Source: Microbacterium sp. LWH11-1.2 (GTDB taxonomy: Bacteria; Actinomycetota; Actinomycetes; Actinomycetales; Microbacteriaceae). Taken from it: a DNA stretch of 64,000 bases. The notes below the pieces were generated by a model. That model saw only the letters and a program-made list of their open reading frames with translations. It was not told the origin of the DNA and did no database searches. The stretch lies in NCBI RefSeq assembly GCF_038397745.1, contig NZ_CP151636.1, positions 1,178,001 through 1,242,000 of the forward strand, written 5' to 3'. Position numbers and translations under genes: made by a program. This document shows, piece after piece, positions 1 through 7,979 of this stretch; position 1 is the stretch's first letter; each line of letters opens with the position of its first letter.

Positions 1-177
1 ATCCCGATGGAACCCGTTCCCCGCGACATCCGCCTCATGGAACCCGATCTGCTCGACCATCACCTCCATCGCCTCGCACTCCAGCACCGCGATCTGCCGC
101 TTCTTCTCCACCCACGCCTCCAGCACACGACGACGCTTATCGAGGTCGAGGTGAAGATCCGTCTGCCGCTGTGCCAT
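1..177 (-). CDS. DUF222/HNH endonuclease-type protein, N-terminal part only
   Basis: The reverse strand reads from an ATG at 177 to the left edge without a stop, giving 59 residues that begin MAQRQTDLHLDLDKRRRVLE. The charged helical start followed by a run ending in GFHEADVAGNGFHRD resembles the N-terminus of the DUF222 proteins with a C-terminal HNH nuclease motif that are abundant in Actinobacteria. The HNH part would lie outside the window, so the family call rests on the start alone. A GGGGGT ribosome binding site lies directly before the ATG, and an SOS-box-like palindrome sits 10 bases further upstream, which fits the DNA-damage control known for some of these genes. It could also be another small helical protein. 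Confidence 0.5.
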   Translation of the reverse strand, partial: MAQRQTDLHLDLDKRRRVLEAWVEKKRQIAVLECEAMEVMVEQIGFHEADVAGNGFHRD

Positions 178-186
178 ACCCCCAGA

Positions 187-204
187 TTAGAACATATGTA
201 CTAA
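187..204. promoter_or_regulatory. LexA/SOS-box-like palindrome
   Basis: An 18-base near-perfect palindrome (TTAG, then ACATATGT, then CTAA, with one mismatched pair) contains GAAC-N4-GTAC, one base from the actinobacterial LexA core GAAC-N4-GTTC. It ends 10 bases before the start codon of the leftward gene at 177, where a bound repressor would block transcription. Confidence 0.45.
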
Positions 205-238
205 TATGGCGGCATACAACCGCCCGCGGGAGGCCGTC

Positions 239-973
239 TCAGCTCCGCGGCAGCACTGTCGCCGCGACTACCGCATTGCCGATGATGGCGGCCATCGTGC
301 GGGTGACCGCCGAAGAGGCTGCTGCGGCGCCCCAGTCGCCGCGTTCCAGTTCCTTGCCCCGCGTGTAGACGTCGCCGCTCCACAGGATCTCGCGGTGGAA
401 CTGCGGAAGCGTGCCGCTCGCGGAGAGCAGCGCGATGCTCGCCGCCGTGCGGGCGTCGGGCGCCTCCCCGTCGACGAGCGCCGCACGCACGCGCCCCATC
501 AGAGCGTCGCGCCGGCCACTTCCCAGCGTGAGCTTCGTCGTCGGGAAGATGCCGAGGGTCTTCCCCTCCTCTCGGTTCAGGTCGCCTCGTGCGACGAGCC
601 GATCAAGGACGGGGCCACGCAATTCCGGCCCGATCGCCGCGAGCGCCGTCTGCACGCCGCGCGGCTTCGGAGCCAGGAACGACCACGCAGGCTCGAGCAG
701 CGCGTCCGGCAGGGCTCCCTCTCCTGTCGCCTGCACCCGCGTCGAGAGGGCTCGCTTCTCCGTCTCGACGCGCCCGGCGAGTGCGAGGTCGCCGAGCACG
801 GCACCACCCAGCACGTAGAAGAGGATGTTCTCGCCCGCGATCGATCCGGAATCCGGCTGGAAGAGCAGCAGCAGCGTGTCTTCGACGAGCAGTGGATCCG
901 GGGAGATCCGTTCGGCATCCCCGGCGGCTGCGCCCGGTGCGGCCGCCGCCTGGGGCTCGAGGTCATCGGTCAT
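239..973 (-). CDS. GPP34 (GOLPH3/VPS74-like) family protein
   Basis: The protein has 244 residues. After a low-complexity Ala/Pro-rich start, the body reads PLLVEDTLLLLFQPDSG, then LGGAVLGDLALAGRV, and later LDRLVARGDL and TMAAIIGNAVVAA. This is the pattern of the bacterial GPP34 family related to the Golgi phosphoinositide-binding protein GOLPH3. Bacterial members have no settled function and may act at the membrane face. The start at 973 is chosen because GAAGGAG precedes it. The gene overlaps the end of the upstream MerR gene by 11 bases, so the two are probably translationally coupled, which suggests that MerR regulates it. Confidence 0.85.
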   Translation of the reverse strand: MTDDLEPQAAAAPGAAAGDAERISPDPLLVEDTLLLLFQPDSGSIAGENILFYVLGGAVLGDLALAGRVETEKRALSTRVQATGEGALPDALLEPAWSFLAPKPRGVQTALAAIGPELRGPVLDRLVARGDLNREEGKTLGIFPTTKLTLGSGRRDALMGRVRAALVDGEAPDARTAASIALLSASGTLPQFHREILWSGDVYTRGKELERGDWGAAAASSAVTRTMAAIIGNAVVAATVLPRS

Positions 974-1787
974 GGTGCTCTCCTTCGTGATTCGCGTCGC
1001 CCGGGGCGCTCGCGTCGCCCAGGGCGCTCGTGTCGCCCAGGGCGGACGCCGGCTCGGCATCCGCTGCTCTCTTCTCGGTCGCCAGGATGCTGGCGCGCGC
1101 CAGGACGTGGAGCTGAGCCTCGTTGTACAGCTCTCTCACCGTGGCGATGAAGGTCTCCTGCGTCACCCGCATGCCCTTCGACAGGTGCTCGGCGGGCTGC
1201 ATCAGCCAGGGGTAGTCCGCGATGTGCTGGGCGAGCTGCGGCGCCAAGGCCACGGCGATGCGCTCGCGAGTGGCCTCGTCGGCATCGGGCGGGAGTGTGT
1301 CGAACTCATCGTTCAGATCGTCGGGCTCATCCTGCACCATTCTCTTCACGTCGGACATGGCGGACTCGTCGTACAACTGCGAATAGACCAGCATGAGCGA
1401 CCGATTGGGGCCGGAGAGCTTCCCTGCGACATCCTCGAATCCCGGCGGAACGTCGATCCCGGTCGTGCCCTCGAGGATGGCCCGGATCTCGGCACGCGCC
1501 CGCTGCAGACGTTCGATGCTGGCGGCGAGGTCGGCGTCGATCGCGAGGAGGGCCTGACCGGAGTTCCCGCCGCTCTCGAATCCGACGGCCTCGATCTGCG
1601 CCAGCGGCACGCCGAGTTCACGGAGCCGACGGATCTGCAGCAGGCGCACGAGGTGCCGGGCGCTGTACTGCTTGTATCCGTTGGACAGGCGTTCCGGCTC
1701 GTCGAGCAGACCTGTGCGGTGGTAGTGCCGCACGCTGTTGACGGTCGTCCCGGCGAGATCCGCCAGTTCGCTCGTGCTCCAAGCCAT
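963..1787 (-). CDS. MerR family transcriptional regulator
   Basis: A 274-residue regulator. Residues 1-70 form the winged helix (MAWSTSELADLAGTTVNSV, then HYHRTGLLDEPERLSNGYKQY) and a coiled helix follows. The long C-terminal part has no metal-binding cysteines and resembles drug- or small-molecule-sensing MerR proteins. The start at 1787 is preferred over 1844 because GAGAGGA precedes it and because 1844 lies inside the promoter. The C-terminus carries three 6-residue repeats (GDTSAL/GDASAL type). The gene overlaps the downstream GPP34 gene by 11 bases and diverges from a small-multidrug-export-type gene, its likely target. Confidence 0.9.
   Translation of the reverse strand: MAWSTSELADLAGTTVNSVRHYHRTGLLDEPERLSNGYKQYSARHLVRLLQIRRLRELGVPLAQIEAVGFESGGNSGQALLAIDADLAASIERLQRARAEIRAILEGTTGIDVPPGFEDVAGKLSGPNRSLMLVYSQLYDESAMSDVKRMVQDEPDDLNDEFDTLPPDADEATRERIAVALAPQLAQHIADYPWLMQPAEHLSKGMRVTQETFIATVRELYNEAQLHVLARASILATEKRAADAEPASALGDTSALGDASAPGDANHEGEHHDR
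994..1047. repeat. Three 18-bp tandem repeats in the 3' end of the MerR gene
   Basis: Three units of the form G(C/T)GTCGCCC(A/G)GGGCGCTC lie in frame in the last 30 codons of the MerR gene. They encode Leu/Pro-Gly-Asp-Ala/Thr-Ser-Ala and probably arose by slippage. Confidence 0.8.
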
Positions 1788-1813
1788 CGGGTTCACGTCC
1801 TCTCTTCGGGTCC

Positions 1814-1844
1814 ATTCAAGACCCTGTTCACGGAACAGGGTCAA
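1814..1844 (-). promoter_or_regulatory. MerR-type promoter and operator of the MerR gene
   Basis: Read leftward: TTGACC at 1844-1839, a 19-bp spacer, then TTGAAT at 1819-1814. The spacer region holds a perfect inverted repeat with arms GACCCTGTTC (1820-1829) and GAACAGGGTC (1833-1842). An over-long 19-bp spacer with a centred dyad is the classic MerR promoter design. The start codon lies 26 bases beyond the -10 element, which suggests autoregulation. Confidence 0.75.
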
Positions 1845-1871
1845 GTACCGCGGTGACGATCACGCCGGGAC

Positions 1872-1902
1872 TTGACCCTGTTCTGAGAACACGGTCTTCA
1901 CT
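1872..1902 (+). promoter_or_regulatory. MerR-type promoter and operator of the export gene
   Basis: TTGACC at 1872-1877, a 19-bp spacer, then TTCACT at 1897-1902. The inverted repeat has arms GACCCTGTTCT (1874-1884) and AGAACACGGTC (1886-1896) with one mismatch, nearly the same as the operator at 1820-1842. It drives the membrane-protein gene that starts at 1957. Confidence 0.75.
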
Positions 1903-1956
1903 TCGTGAGGGAAACGGATGCCGATCCGCGGCATCCGTCATCGAGAGAGAAGAGAC

Positions 1957-2592
1957 ATGGACAACCCGTACCCCTGGCTGCAGGACTTCATCAACCAGGT
2001 CCCGGACATCCTCCAGCCGCTGATGGTCGCGGTCGTCGCCATGATCCCCTACATCGAGGGGGAGGGCGCGGCGGCGTTCGGCATCATCGCCGGCATCAAC
2101 CCGATCGTCGCGGCGGTCGCCGCTGCTGCCGGGAACATCCTCTGCGTGATCGGAGTGGTCCTGCTCGGCTCTCGCATCCGCGGCGGCGTCGTCGCGCGTC
2201 GCCAGGCGCGGGCGGGGTCCCCGGGCGGGGCCGGTGTGACATCGTCGGGTCTCGGCGAGACGGATGCCGCGACAGCAGCGACCGCGACCGTCGTCGCCGA
2301 GAACGAGGGCGCCGAGAACGAGGGTGCCGAGAACGAGGGTGCCGACGATGCGAAGCCGACCCACGCCTCCAAGGGGCGGGACAAGCTGCGCCGCTGGCTG
2401 GTGCGCTTCGGTGTCCCCGGGGCGAGCATCATCGCGCCCCTCGCCCTGCCGACGATGCTGACCGCCGCCTTCTTCGTCGCCTCGGGCGTGCGCAAGGAGT
2501 GGGTCATCCTGTGGCAGGTCGTCGCGATCGTGCTGTGGACCGGGGCCGTGGCTGCCGCCGCGACCGGACTCCTCACCCTCCTGGGCTGGTGA
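1957..2592 (+). CDS. Small multidrug export (COG2426-type) membrane protein
   Basis: A 211-residue membrane protein. The first half has two hydrophobic segments around MVAVVAMIPYIEGEGAAAFG, whose E-x-x-GA motif is typical of the Sm_multidrug_ex family. The second half has two more around ASIIAPLALPTMLTAAFF and VVAIVLWTGAVAAAATGLL. Between them lies a charged soluble loop (about residues 75-150) with three exact Ala-Glu-Asn-Glu-Gly repeats encoded by 15-bp units at 2296-2340. The family name is historical and transport activity is poorly proven. The start at 1957 follows GAGAGAAGAGAC. The gene is divergent from a MerR gene and has its own MerR-type promoter, so it is probably induced by that regulator's ligand. 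Confidence 0.8.
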   Translation: MDNPYPWLQDFINQVPDILQPLMVAVVAMIPYIEGEGAAAFGIIAGINPIVAAVAAAAGNILCVIGVVLLGSRIRGGVVARRQARAGSPGGAGVTSSGLGETDAATAATATVVAENEGAENEGAENEGADDAKPTHASKGRDKLRRWLVRFGVPGASIIAPLALPTMLTAAFFVASGVRKEWVILWQVVAIVLWTGAVAAAATGLLTLLGW

Positions 2593-2598
2593 TCCGCC

Positions 2599-2826
2599 TC
2601 AGGGCCGGACGCGGACCGTGCGTCCCTCGAACGTCACCAGATCACCGTCGTGGAGCTGCCGGCCGCGGCGGCGATCGACCTCGCCGTTGACCGTCACGTA
2701 GCCGTCGATCACGACCTCCTTGGCGTCTCCGCCGGAGTCGAGCAGACCCGAGAACTTCAGGAACTGGCCGAGACGGATCATCTCGCCGCCGATGGAGACG
2801 TCGTCGATCGGGCCGTTGTTCGTCAT
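2599..2826 (-). CDS. S4 domain RNA-binding protein (YbcJ-like)
   Basis: A 75-residue protein made almost entirely of one S4 RNA-binding domain: IRLGQFLKFSGLLDSGGDAK, then VIDGYVTVNGEVDRRRGRQL, then DLVTFEG. The length and sequence fit the YbcJ-like group, thought to bind structured RNA. It converges on the membrane-protein gene with 6 bases between them, and AAGG precedes its ATG. Confidence 0.9.
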   Translation of the reverse strand: MTNNGPIDDVSIGGEMIRLGQFLKFSGLLDSGGDAKEVVIDGYVTVNGEVDRRRGRQLHDGDLVTFEGRTVRVRP

Positions 2827-2854
2827 CCTTGAATGCTAGCCGCCGGGTCGGTCA

Positions 2855-3532
2855 TCAGGCGTCCAGGAAGCTACGGATGGCGGATGCCGTCTGCGCGGGC
2901 TCCTGCAGCATCGGCAGATGGCCCGTCGGGAGGTCCTCCCTCCCCTCCGCGCCGAGGCGATCGGCGAAGCGCCGCTGCATCGCCGCGGGCAGCTCGCGAT
3001 CCTGCGTGGTCGTCAGGTACCCGGTCCGCCCGGTCCAGGCGTGGCCGCGCGTCCTGTCGAGGTAGAGCCGTCGCGGTTCCGGGGTGAACTCGGCGACGAC
3101 CCGGTCGACCTCGGTCTCTTCGAGTCCGTGACCGAGACCGCGACGGATCGCGGACTCCGGCGGCCGGGTCCCGCCGAGTCGGAGCGCCACCGGCAGGATC
3201 CACCGGTTCGGCGCCGGCATCGCGGAGACGAAGGACTCCCCGGCGCGCGGGATCACGGCCGACACGGCCAGCAGGCCGTCGACCCGCTCCGGGGCGAGCC
3301 GGAGGATCTCGCTGGCGATCACCCCGCCGATCGAGTGGGCGACGATCGTGAAGCTGCGGCCGTCGACGGACGCGATCGCCGCTTCCGCGTGGTCGCTCAG
3401 CGACGACGCGCCTGCGGTCGGGCGCGGCGCGACGACCGACGCGACGGCGAGGTCATCACGCACGCCGTCCCAGATCCGGGGGCTGAGCCCCGCGCCGCTG
3501 AGGAACAGGATGGTCTCCGATGAAGTGATCAT
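2855..3532 (-). CDS. Alpha/beta hydrolase
   Basis: A 225-residue single-domain alpha/beta hydrolase. An early LFLSGAGLSPRIWDGV strand and oxyanion loop is followed by the nucleophile elbow AHSIGG (Ser near residue 67), and the catalytic His lies in GHLPMLQEP near the end. The substrate cannot be told from sequence. GGAGA directly precedes the start. It is divergent from a WYL regulator gene 49 bases away, which probably controls it. Confidence 0.88.
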   Translation of the reverse strand: MITSSETILFLSGAGLSPRIWDGVRDDLAVASVVAPRPTAGASSLSDHAEAAIASVDGRSFTIVAHSIGGVIASEILRLAPERVDGLLAVSAVIPRAGESFVSAMPAPNRWILPVALRLGGTRPPESAIRRGLGHGLEETEVDRVVAEFTPEPRRLYLDRTRGHAWTGRTGYLTTTQDRELPAAMQRRFADRLGAEGREDLPTGHLPMLQEPAQTASAIRSFLDA

Positions 3533-3554
3533 TCTCCGATCCTTCCTCGCCTGA

Positions 3555-3573
3555 ATGTCACTCCTATGTCACT
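3555..3573. promoter_or_regulatory. Direct repeat ATGTCACT in a divergent promoter region
   Basis: Two exact copies of ATGTCACT (3555-3562 and 3566-3573), 11 bp apart or one helical turn, lie between the hydrolase gene and the WYL regulator gene. This is a plausible operator for that regulator. Confidence 0.4.
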
Positions 3574-3581
3574 ATTTATCC

Positions 3582-4277
3582 GTGAATCGCACCGATCGGC
3601 TCTACGCCATCCGCGAGGAGCTGCGGCGCGCCGGTCAGGCCGGTCGCACGGCCGAGCGCCTGGCGGCGACCTTCGAGGTGAGCACGCGCACGATCAAGCG
3701 CGACATCTCGACGCTGCAGCACTCCGGCTTTCCCGCCTGGGCGCGACCGGGGCCGGGTGGCGGCTACGTCGTCGACGCCGAGGCGACCCTCCCGCCGGTC
3801 AACTTCACCGAGGCGGAGGTCGCCGGCCTCGCCGCCGCCGCGGCGGTCCATCGGGAGCAGCCGTTCGCCGAGCACCTGCGCGGCGCGCTGAACAAGGTGC
3901 TGGGCGTGATGGACAGCGGGGCCCGCGACCGCGCGACCTCTCTCACCGATCGGATCTGGATCGACACGAGCGACGCTCCCGCGACCCCGAAGGTGCAGCG
4001 CGCTCTCGAGCACGCCCTGAACGAGATGCGGGTCGTGACCGTCGACTACGTCGACCACCAGGGGGCGGCCACGACACGGAAGGTCGACCCGATCCTCCTC
4101 GCGTTCACCCGCGGGCACTGGTACTTCGTCGGCCACTGCCGCCTGGCCGACGGCATCCGCTGGTTCCGCACCGATCGTGTCGTCGGTGCGCGACTGACGA
4201 AGGAGCGGGCCGCTGCCATCCCGGTCGAGGCGATCGGCGCCCCGCCGTCGTCCGCCGCGCCGCTCACCGACCGCTAG
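3582..4277 (+). CDS. YafY-type HTH/WYL transcriptional regulator
   Basis: A 231-residue regulator with an N-terminal helix-turn-helix (RTAERLAATFEVSTRTIKRD, residues about 22-42) and a C-terminal WYL ligand-sensing domain (RKVDPILLAFTRGHWYFVGH, then GIRWFRTDRV). The GTG at 3582 gives the usual MNRTDRLYAI start. There is no clear ribosome binding site, so the message may be leaderless. It faces away from the hydrolase gene across a short region with a direct repeat. WYL regulators often respond to small molecules or nucleic-acid ligands. Confidence 0.9.
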   Translation: MNRTDRLYAIREELRRAGQAGRTAERLAATFEVSTRTIKRDISTLQHSGFPAWARPGPGGGYVVDAEATLPPVNFTEAEVAGLAAAAAVHREQPFAEHLRGALNKVLGVMDSGARDRATSLTDRIWIDTSDAPATPKVQRALEHALNEMRVVTVDYVDHQGAATTRKVDPILLAFTRGHWYFVGHCRLADGIRWFRTDRVVGARLTKERAAAIPVEAIGAPPSSAAPLTDR

Positions 4278-4293
4278 GCGTCTTCGATCCCCG

Positions 4294-5445
4294 TCAGGAT
4301 CGCGCGAGATCCGCGTTGACCGCGGACACCGAGTACTCGCGCTCGACCACCATCGCCGCGAGACCCACCACCGTCGCCTTCTCGCCGAGCGTCGACTGGC
4401 TGATGCTGAGGTGCCGGGTCGCCCGGGGGAGCGAACGGGGGTAGAGGGTCTCGCGCACGCCCGCCAGCAGGGGCGGGGAGGCGAGCATCCCGCCGAGCAC
4501 GACCTCGGAGGGGTTGAGGAGGGACACGACCGTGGCCACGACCTCGCCGATCAGGCGGCCGGCCTCCTGCGTGAGGTTGGCGGCATCCGGATCTCCGTCG
4601 GCGAGGTAGGCGCCGACGTCGGATGCCGATGCGGCGGGCTTTCCGAGGGCGGTGAGGGAGCGGGCCACGGCGCGACCGGATGCCGCGGCGGCGAGGCATC
4701 CGCGTGCTCCGCACTGGCACAGCAGGTCGCCGTGCCCGGCGATCTTGACGTGCCCGATGTCGCCTGCGCCTCCGTCGGCGCCGCGATACACGCGTCCGCC
4801 GAGCACGATCCCCGTGCCGATACCGGACGACACCTTGAGGAAGCACAGCGACCGCGAGTTCGGATGCGCGGCCCGCTGCTCGCCGAGGGCGGCGGCATCC
4901 GCATCGTTCGACACCAGGACGGGGACGCCGAGCGCGCTGTTCAGATGGTCGGGGATCGGGTAGGCGTCCCACCCCGGCATGATCGGCGGCTGGCTGGGCC
5001 GGTCGGTGTCGGGATCCACGGGGCCGGGGATGCTGAGCGCGATGGCCGCGACGTCGTCGCGCGCGATCCCGGCGCGCGCGAGAAGGTGGGCAGCCCGGTC
5101 GGCGATGGCGTTGAGCGTCAGGTCGGGACCGTCGGCGACCGCGACCTCGACGCGCTCCTCGACCGTGATCCGGCCGGCCAGGTCGGTGAGGGCGACGGTG
5201 GTGTGGGTGGTGTCGACGCTCGCGGCGATCACGTGGGCGTGCGCCGTGTTGAACTCGAGGCGGCGCGACGGCCGGCCGGCCGAGACCCTCTCGGTGCCGG
5301 ACTCGATGATCAGGCCGGCGTCCAGCAGGGCGTCGATGCGGGTCGCGACCGTCATCCGCGAGAGGCCGGTCACCTCGAGGACGTCGCCGCGCGTGAAGGC
5401 GCGACGCTCGCGGATCAGCTCGAGCACATCGCCGGGACCGGACAT
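4294..5445 (-). CDS. ROK family transcriptional repressor
   Basis: A 383-residue protein with an N-terminal winged helix (RRAFTRGDVLEVTGLSRMTV) and a C-terminal ROK sugar-kinase-like fold: SNDADAAALGEQ, SSGIGTGIVLGGRVYRGADG, GHVKI, and the zinc motif CQCGARGCL. The Glu that usually follows GCL in sugar-binding members is Ala here, so ligand or kinase chemistry may differ. The start at 5445 is chosen over 5457 and 5475 because GGAGG lies five bases upstream. The gene is divergent from the sugar ABC importer operon and is its likely repressor, released by a sugar. Confidence 0.9.
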   Translation of the reverse strand: MSGPGDVLELIRERRAFTRGDVLEVTGLSRMTVATRIDALLDAGLIIESGTERVSAGRPSRRLEFNTAHAHVIAASVDTTHTTVALTDLAGRITVEERVEVAVADGPDLTLNAIADRAAHLLARAGIARDDVAAIALSIPGPVDPDTDRPSQPPIMPGWDAYPIPDHLNSALGVPVLVSNDADAAALGEQRAAHPNSRSLCFLKVSSGIGTGIVLGGRVYRGADGGAGDIGHVKIAGHGDLLCQCGARGCLAAAASGRAVARSLTALGKPAASASDVGAYLADGDPDAANLTQEAGRLIGEVVATVVSLLNPSEVVLGGMLASPPLLAGVRETLYPRSLPRATRHLSISQSTLGEKATVVGLAAMVVEREYSVSAVNADLARS

Positions 5446-5480
5446 CTCCACCTCCATGGGGGTCGTTCTCAGCATAATGC

Positions 5481-5509
5481 TTGACAGCTATGCGACTTAT
5501 GTCTAGCTT
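5481..5509 (+). promoter_or_regulatory. Candidate promoter of the sugar-uptake operon
   Basis: A perfect -35 TTGACA (5481-5486), a 17-bp spacer and a weak -10 TAGCTT (5504-5509) lie 75 bases before the binding-protein gene. The spacer holds the dyad-like GACTTATGTC, a possible ROK site. The 109 bases between 5475 and 5584 are notably AT-rich for this genome. Confidence 0.5.
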
Positions 5510-5583
5510 TTAGTCTTAATGGTCGTGACATTCCGACCGAGCCCCGAAGAGACCTGCAGGACCTCAGCGCAAGGAGGCGCATA

Positions 5584-6978
5584 GTGAAGACCCGTGCGAC
5601 AGCAGCAGCAATGGCCGTGGTCGGCCTGACCGCGCTCGCCCTCACCGGATGCACCAGCTCCGGCGACGAGGGAGGCGGCGACGGAGGCGACGGCATCACC
5701 TTCTGGCTGCAGGAGGACCTTCCCGACCGCGTCGCCGCGACGCAGGAGATCGTCGACGCGTTCACCGAGAAGACCGGCATCGACGTCGAGCTCGTCTCGG
5801 TCGCCGAGGATCAGTTCGCCCAGCTCCTGACGTCGTCGGCCGCCGCCGGCGACCTCCCCGACGTGATCGGCGGCATCTCGCTTCCGCAGGTGCGCACGCT
5901 GTCGGCCAACGAGTTCGTCGACACGGACGCCGTGGCTGCGACCATCGACGCCCTCGACCCGTCCACGTTCTCGGAGAACGCCCTGACGCTGACCTCCGAC
6001 GGTGACACGGCCCTCGCCGTGCCGAGCGAGTCGTGGACGCAGATGCTCTTCTACCGCACCGACCTCTTCGAGGCGGCAGGCCTCGAGGCGCCCGACTCCT
6101 ACGAGTCGATCCTCGCCGCGGCCGAGAAGCTCGATTCGCCGGAGGTCGCCGGATTCGTGGGTGCCACGGCGCCGGGCGACGCCTTCACGGAGCAGACCTT
6201 CGAGCAGATCGCGCTCGGCAACGGCTGCGAGCTCGTGAACAAGGACGGCGACGTGGAGCTCGACTCCGACGCGTGCGTCAGCGCCTTCGAGTTCTACGGC
6301 GACCTGACCGAGAACTACTCCGTGCCCGGTGCGCAGGACGTCGACACCACCCGCGCGACCTACTTCGCGGGCGGAGCGGCCATGTTCATCTGGTCGAGCT
6401 TCGTCCTCGACGAGATGGCAGGGCTCCGGGAAGACGCCAAGCCGTCGTGCCCCGAGTGCGTGGCCGACCCCGCCTTCCTGGCGCAGAACACCGGCGTGGT
6501 GACCTCGATCGCCGGTCCCGACGGCGACGCACCGGCGCAGTTCGGCGAGATCACCTCGTGGACCATCACCGAGGGCGCGAACGCCGAGGCCTCGCAGTCG
6601 TTCATCGAGTACATGATGGGCGACGGCTATGAGCCGTGGATCGCGATCGCTCCCGAGGGCAAGGTGCCGGTGCGCACCGGCACCCCGGACGAGCCGACGA
6701 AGTTCTCCGACCTGTGGGGCACGCTTCCCGCCGGAGTCGACACCAAGGCGCCGCTGTCGGACTTCTACACGCCCGAGGTGCTCGAGGCTGTGGCCGCCGG
6801 TCCGCAGGATCTCGCACGCTGGGGCATCACGCAGGGTCAGGGCAGCCTGCTCGGCGCCCTCCAGGGAGAGCTCCCCGTCTCGACCGCCGTCAGCGATGTC
6901 GCGCAGGGCGGAGACCCGGCCGAGGCCGCAGCGACGGCCGCCGAGGCGGTGCGCTCGATCGGCGAGTCGCTCAAGTGA
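5584..6978 (+). CDS. Sugar ABC transporter substrate-binding lipoprotein
   Basis: A 464-residue extracellular binding protein of family 1. A lipoprotein signal (LTALALTGCTSS, lipidated Cys near residue 22) is followed by the two-lobed fold with typical strings: ITFWLQEDLPDRVAATQEIV, FTEKTGIDVEL and GDLPDVIGG. The GTG start follows a strong AAGGAGG. It opens an operon with two permeases, two oxidoreductases and two glycosidase-family enzymes, so the ligand is probably an oligosaccharide or glycoside. No ATPase gene is in the operon; a shared MsiK-type ATPase elsewhere is the usual arrangement. Confidence 0.92.
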   Translation: MKTRATAAAMAVVGLTALALTGCTSSGDEGGGDGGDGITFWLQEDLPDRVAATQEIVDAFTEKTGIDVELVSVAEDQFAQLLTSSAAAGDLPDVIGGISLPQVRTLSANEFVDTDAVAATIDALDPSTFSENALTLTSDGDTALAVPSESWTQMLFYRTDLFEAAGLEAPDSYESILAAAEKLDSPEVAGFVGATAPGDAFTEQTFEQIALGNGCELVNKDGDVELDSDACVSAFEFYGDLTENYSVPGAQDVDTTRATYFAGGAAMFIWSSFVLDEMAGLREDAKPSCPECVADPAFLAQNTGVVTSIAGPDGDAPAQFGEITSWTITEGANAEASQSFIEYMMGDGYEPWIAIAPEGKVPVRTGTPDEPTKFSDLWGTLPAGVDTKAPLSDFYTPEVLEAVAAGPQDLARWGITQGQGSLLGALQGELPVSTAVSDVAQGGDPAEAAATAAEAVRSIGESLK

Positions 6979-7979
6979 CCACTCTCGAGAACGGATCCGG
7001 GACCGAGGCCGCGCGCCTCGGTCCCGGGACCACGAAGCCGCGCCGGCGCTCGCGGCACAACCGCGAGGAGAACCGCGCCGGCCTTCTGCTCATCTCGCCG
7101 ACGTTCATCATCATCCTCGTCGCCGTGGTGCTGCCGATCATCTGGGCGATCTCGCTGGCGTTCCAGGACGTGCGGCTCATCAACATCCGCGGCACCGGCA
7201 TCATCGGCGAGTACACGCTCGACAACTTCATCGACGTGCTCACCTCGCCCGGCTTCTTCAGCGCCCTCTGGACGACCATCGTCTACTCCGTGTGCGGCAC
7301 CGGGCTCGCGATCGGCATCGGCCTCATCGCCGCGGTCGCCCTCCGTAAGCCGTTCCGGGGCCGCGGTCTCGTGCGCGCCTCGCTGCTGCTGCCCTACGTC
7401 GCCCCGGTCGTCGCCGCCACCTTCGTGTGGTCGACCATGCTCAACCCGCAGTTCGGCATCGTGAACTGGTTCGGCCAGAACGTGCTCGGCTGGGAGGACC
7501 CGGTCGCCTTCCTCTCCGACCGCTCCCTGCCGGTCAGCATCTTCGGGTGGCAGGTGGAGCTGCCGATCGCGCTCATCACCGTCATCCTCTTCGAGGCCTG
7601 GCGCTCCTTCCCCTTCGCGTTCCTCTTCCTCACGGCCCGTCTCGAGGCCGTGCCCGGCGTGCTCGACGAGGCCGCGCGCGTCGACGGCGCGACGCCCACC
7701 CAGCGCTTCCGCCACATCCTCCTGCCGCAGCTGCTGCCCACGATCGCCGTGCTCTGCGTGCTGCGCTTCATCTGGACGTTCAACAACTTCGACGACATCT
7801 ACCTGCTCACGGGCGGCGGAGCCGGCACCGAGGTCGTCTCGGTGCGGGTGTTCGACCTGCTCACCGCGCGGGGCGACATCGGTGCGGCCGCCGCGCAGGC
7901 GCTCGTGCTGGCCGCGATCCTCGCCGTGCTCGTCGGCATCTACCTGAAGTTCTTCGGCAAGCAGGAGGAGCAGGCATGA
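6975..7979 (+). CDS. Sugar ABC transporter permease (MalF type)
   Basis: A 334-residue permease. After a basic N-terminal tail (TTKPRRRSRHNREENRAG) there are six membrane spans, and the inner-membrane EAA loop reads DEAARVDGATPTQRFRHILL, which docks the ATPase. The GTG start overlaps the upstream stop by four bases (GTGA), so translation is coupled to the binding-protein gene. Confidence 0.93.
   Translation: MTTLENGSGTEAARLGPGTTKPRRRSRHNREENRAGLLLISPTFIIILVAVVLPIIWAISLAFQDVRLINIRGTGIIGEYTLDNFIDVLTSPGFFSALWTTIVYSVCGTGLAIGIGLIAAVALRKPFRGRGLVRASLLLPYVAPVVAATFVWSTMLNPQFGIVNWFGQNVLGWEDPVAFLSDRSLPVSIFGWQVELPIALITVILFEAWRSFPFAFLFLTARLEAVPGVLDEAARVDGATPTQRFRHILLPQLLPTIAVLCVLRFIWTFNNFDDIYLLTGGGAGTEVVSVRVFDLLTARGDIGAAAAQALVLAAILAVLVGIYLKFFGKQEEQA

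Noticed and set aside
6636..6974. Upstream extension of the first sugar permease
   Set aside because: The open frame runs back into the binding-protein gene but encodes low-complexity Arg/Gly sequence; the GTG at 6975 in a GTGA overlap gives the normal start.
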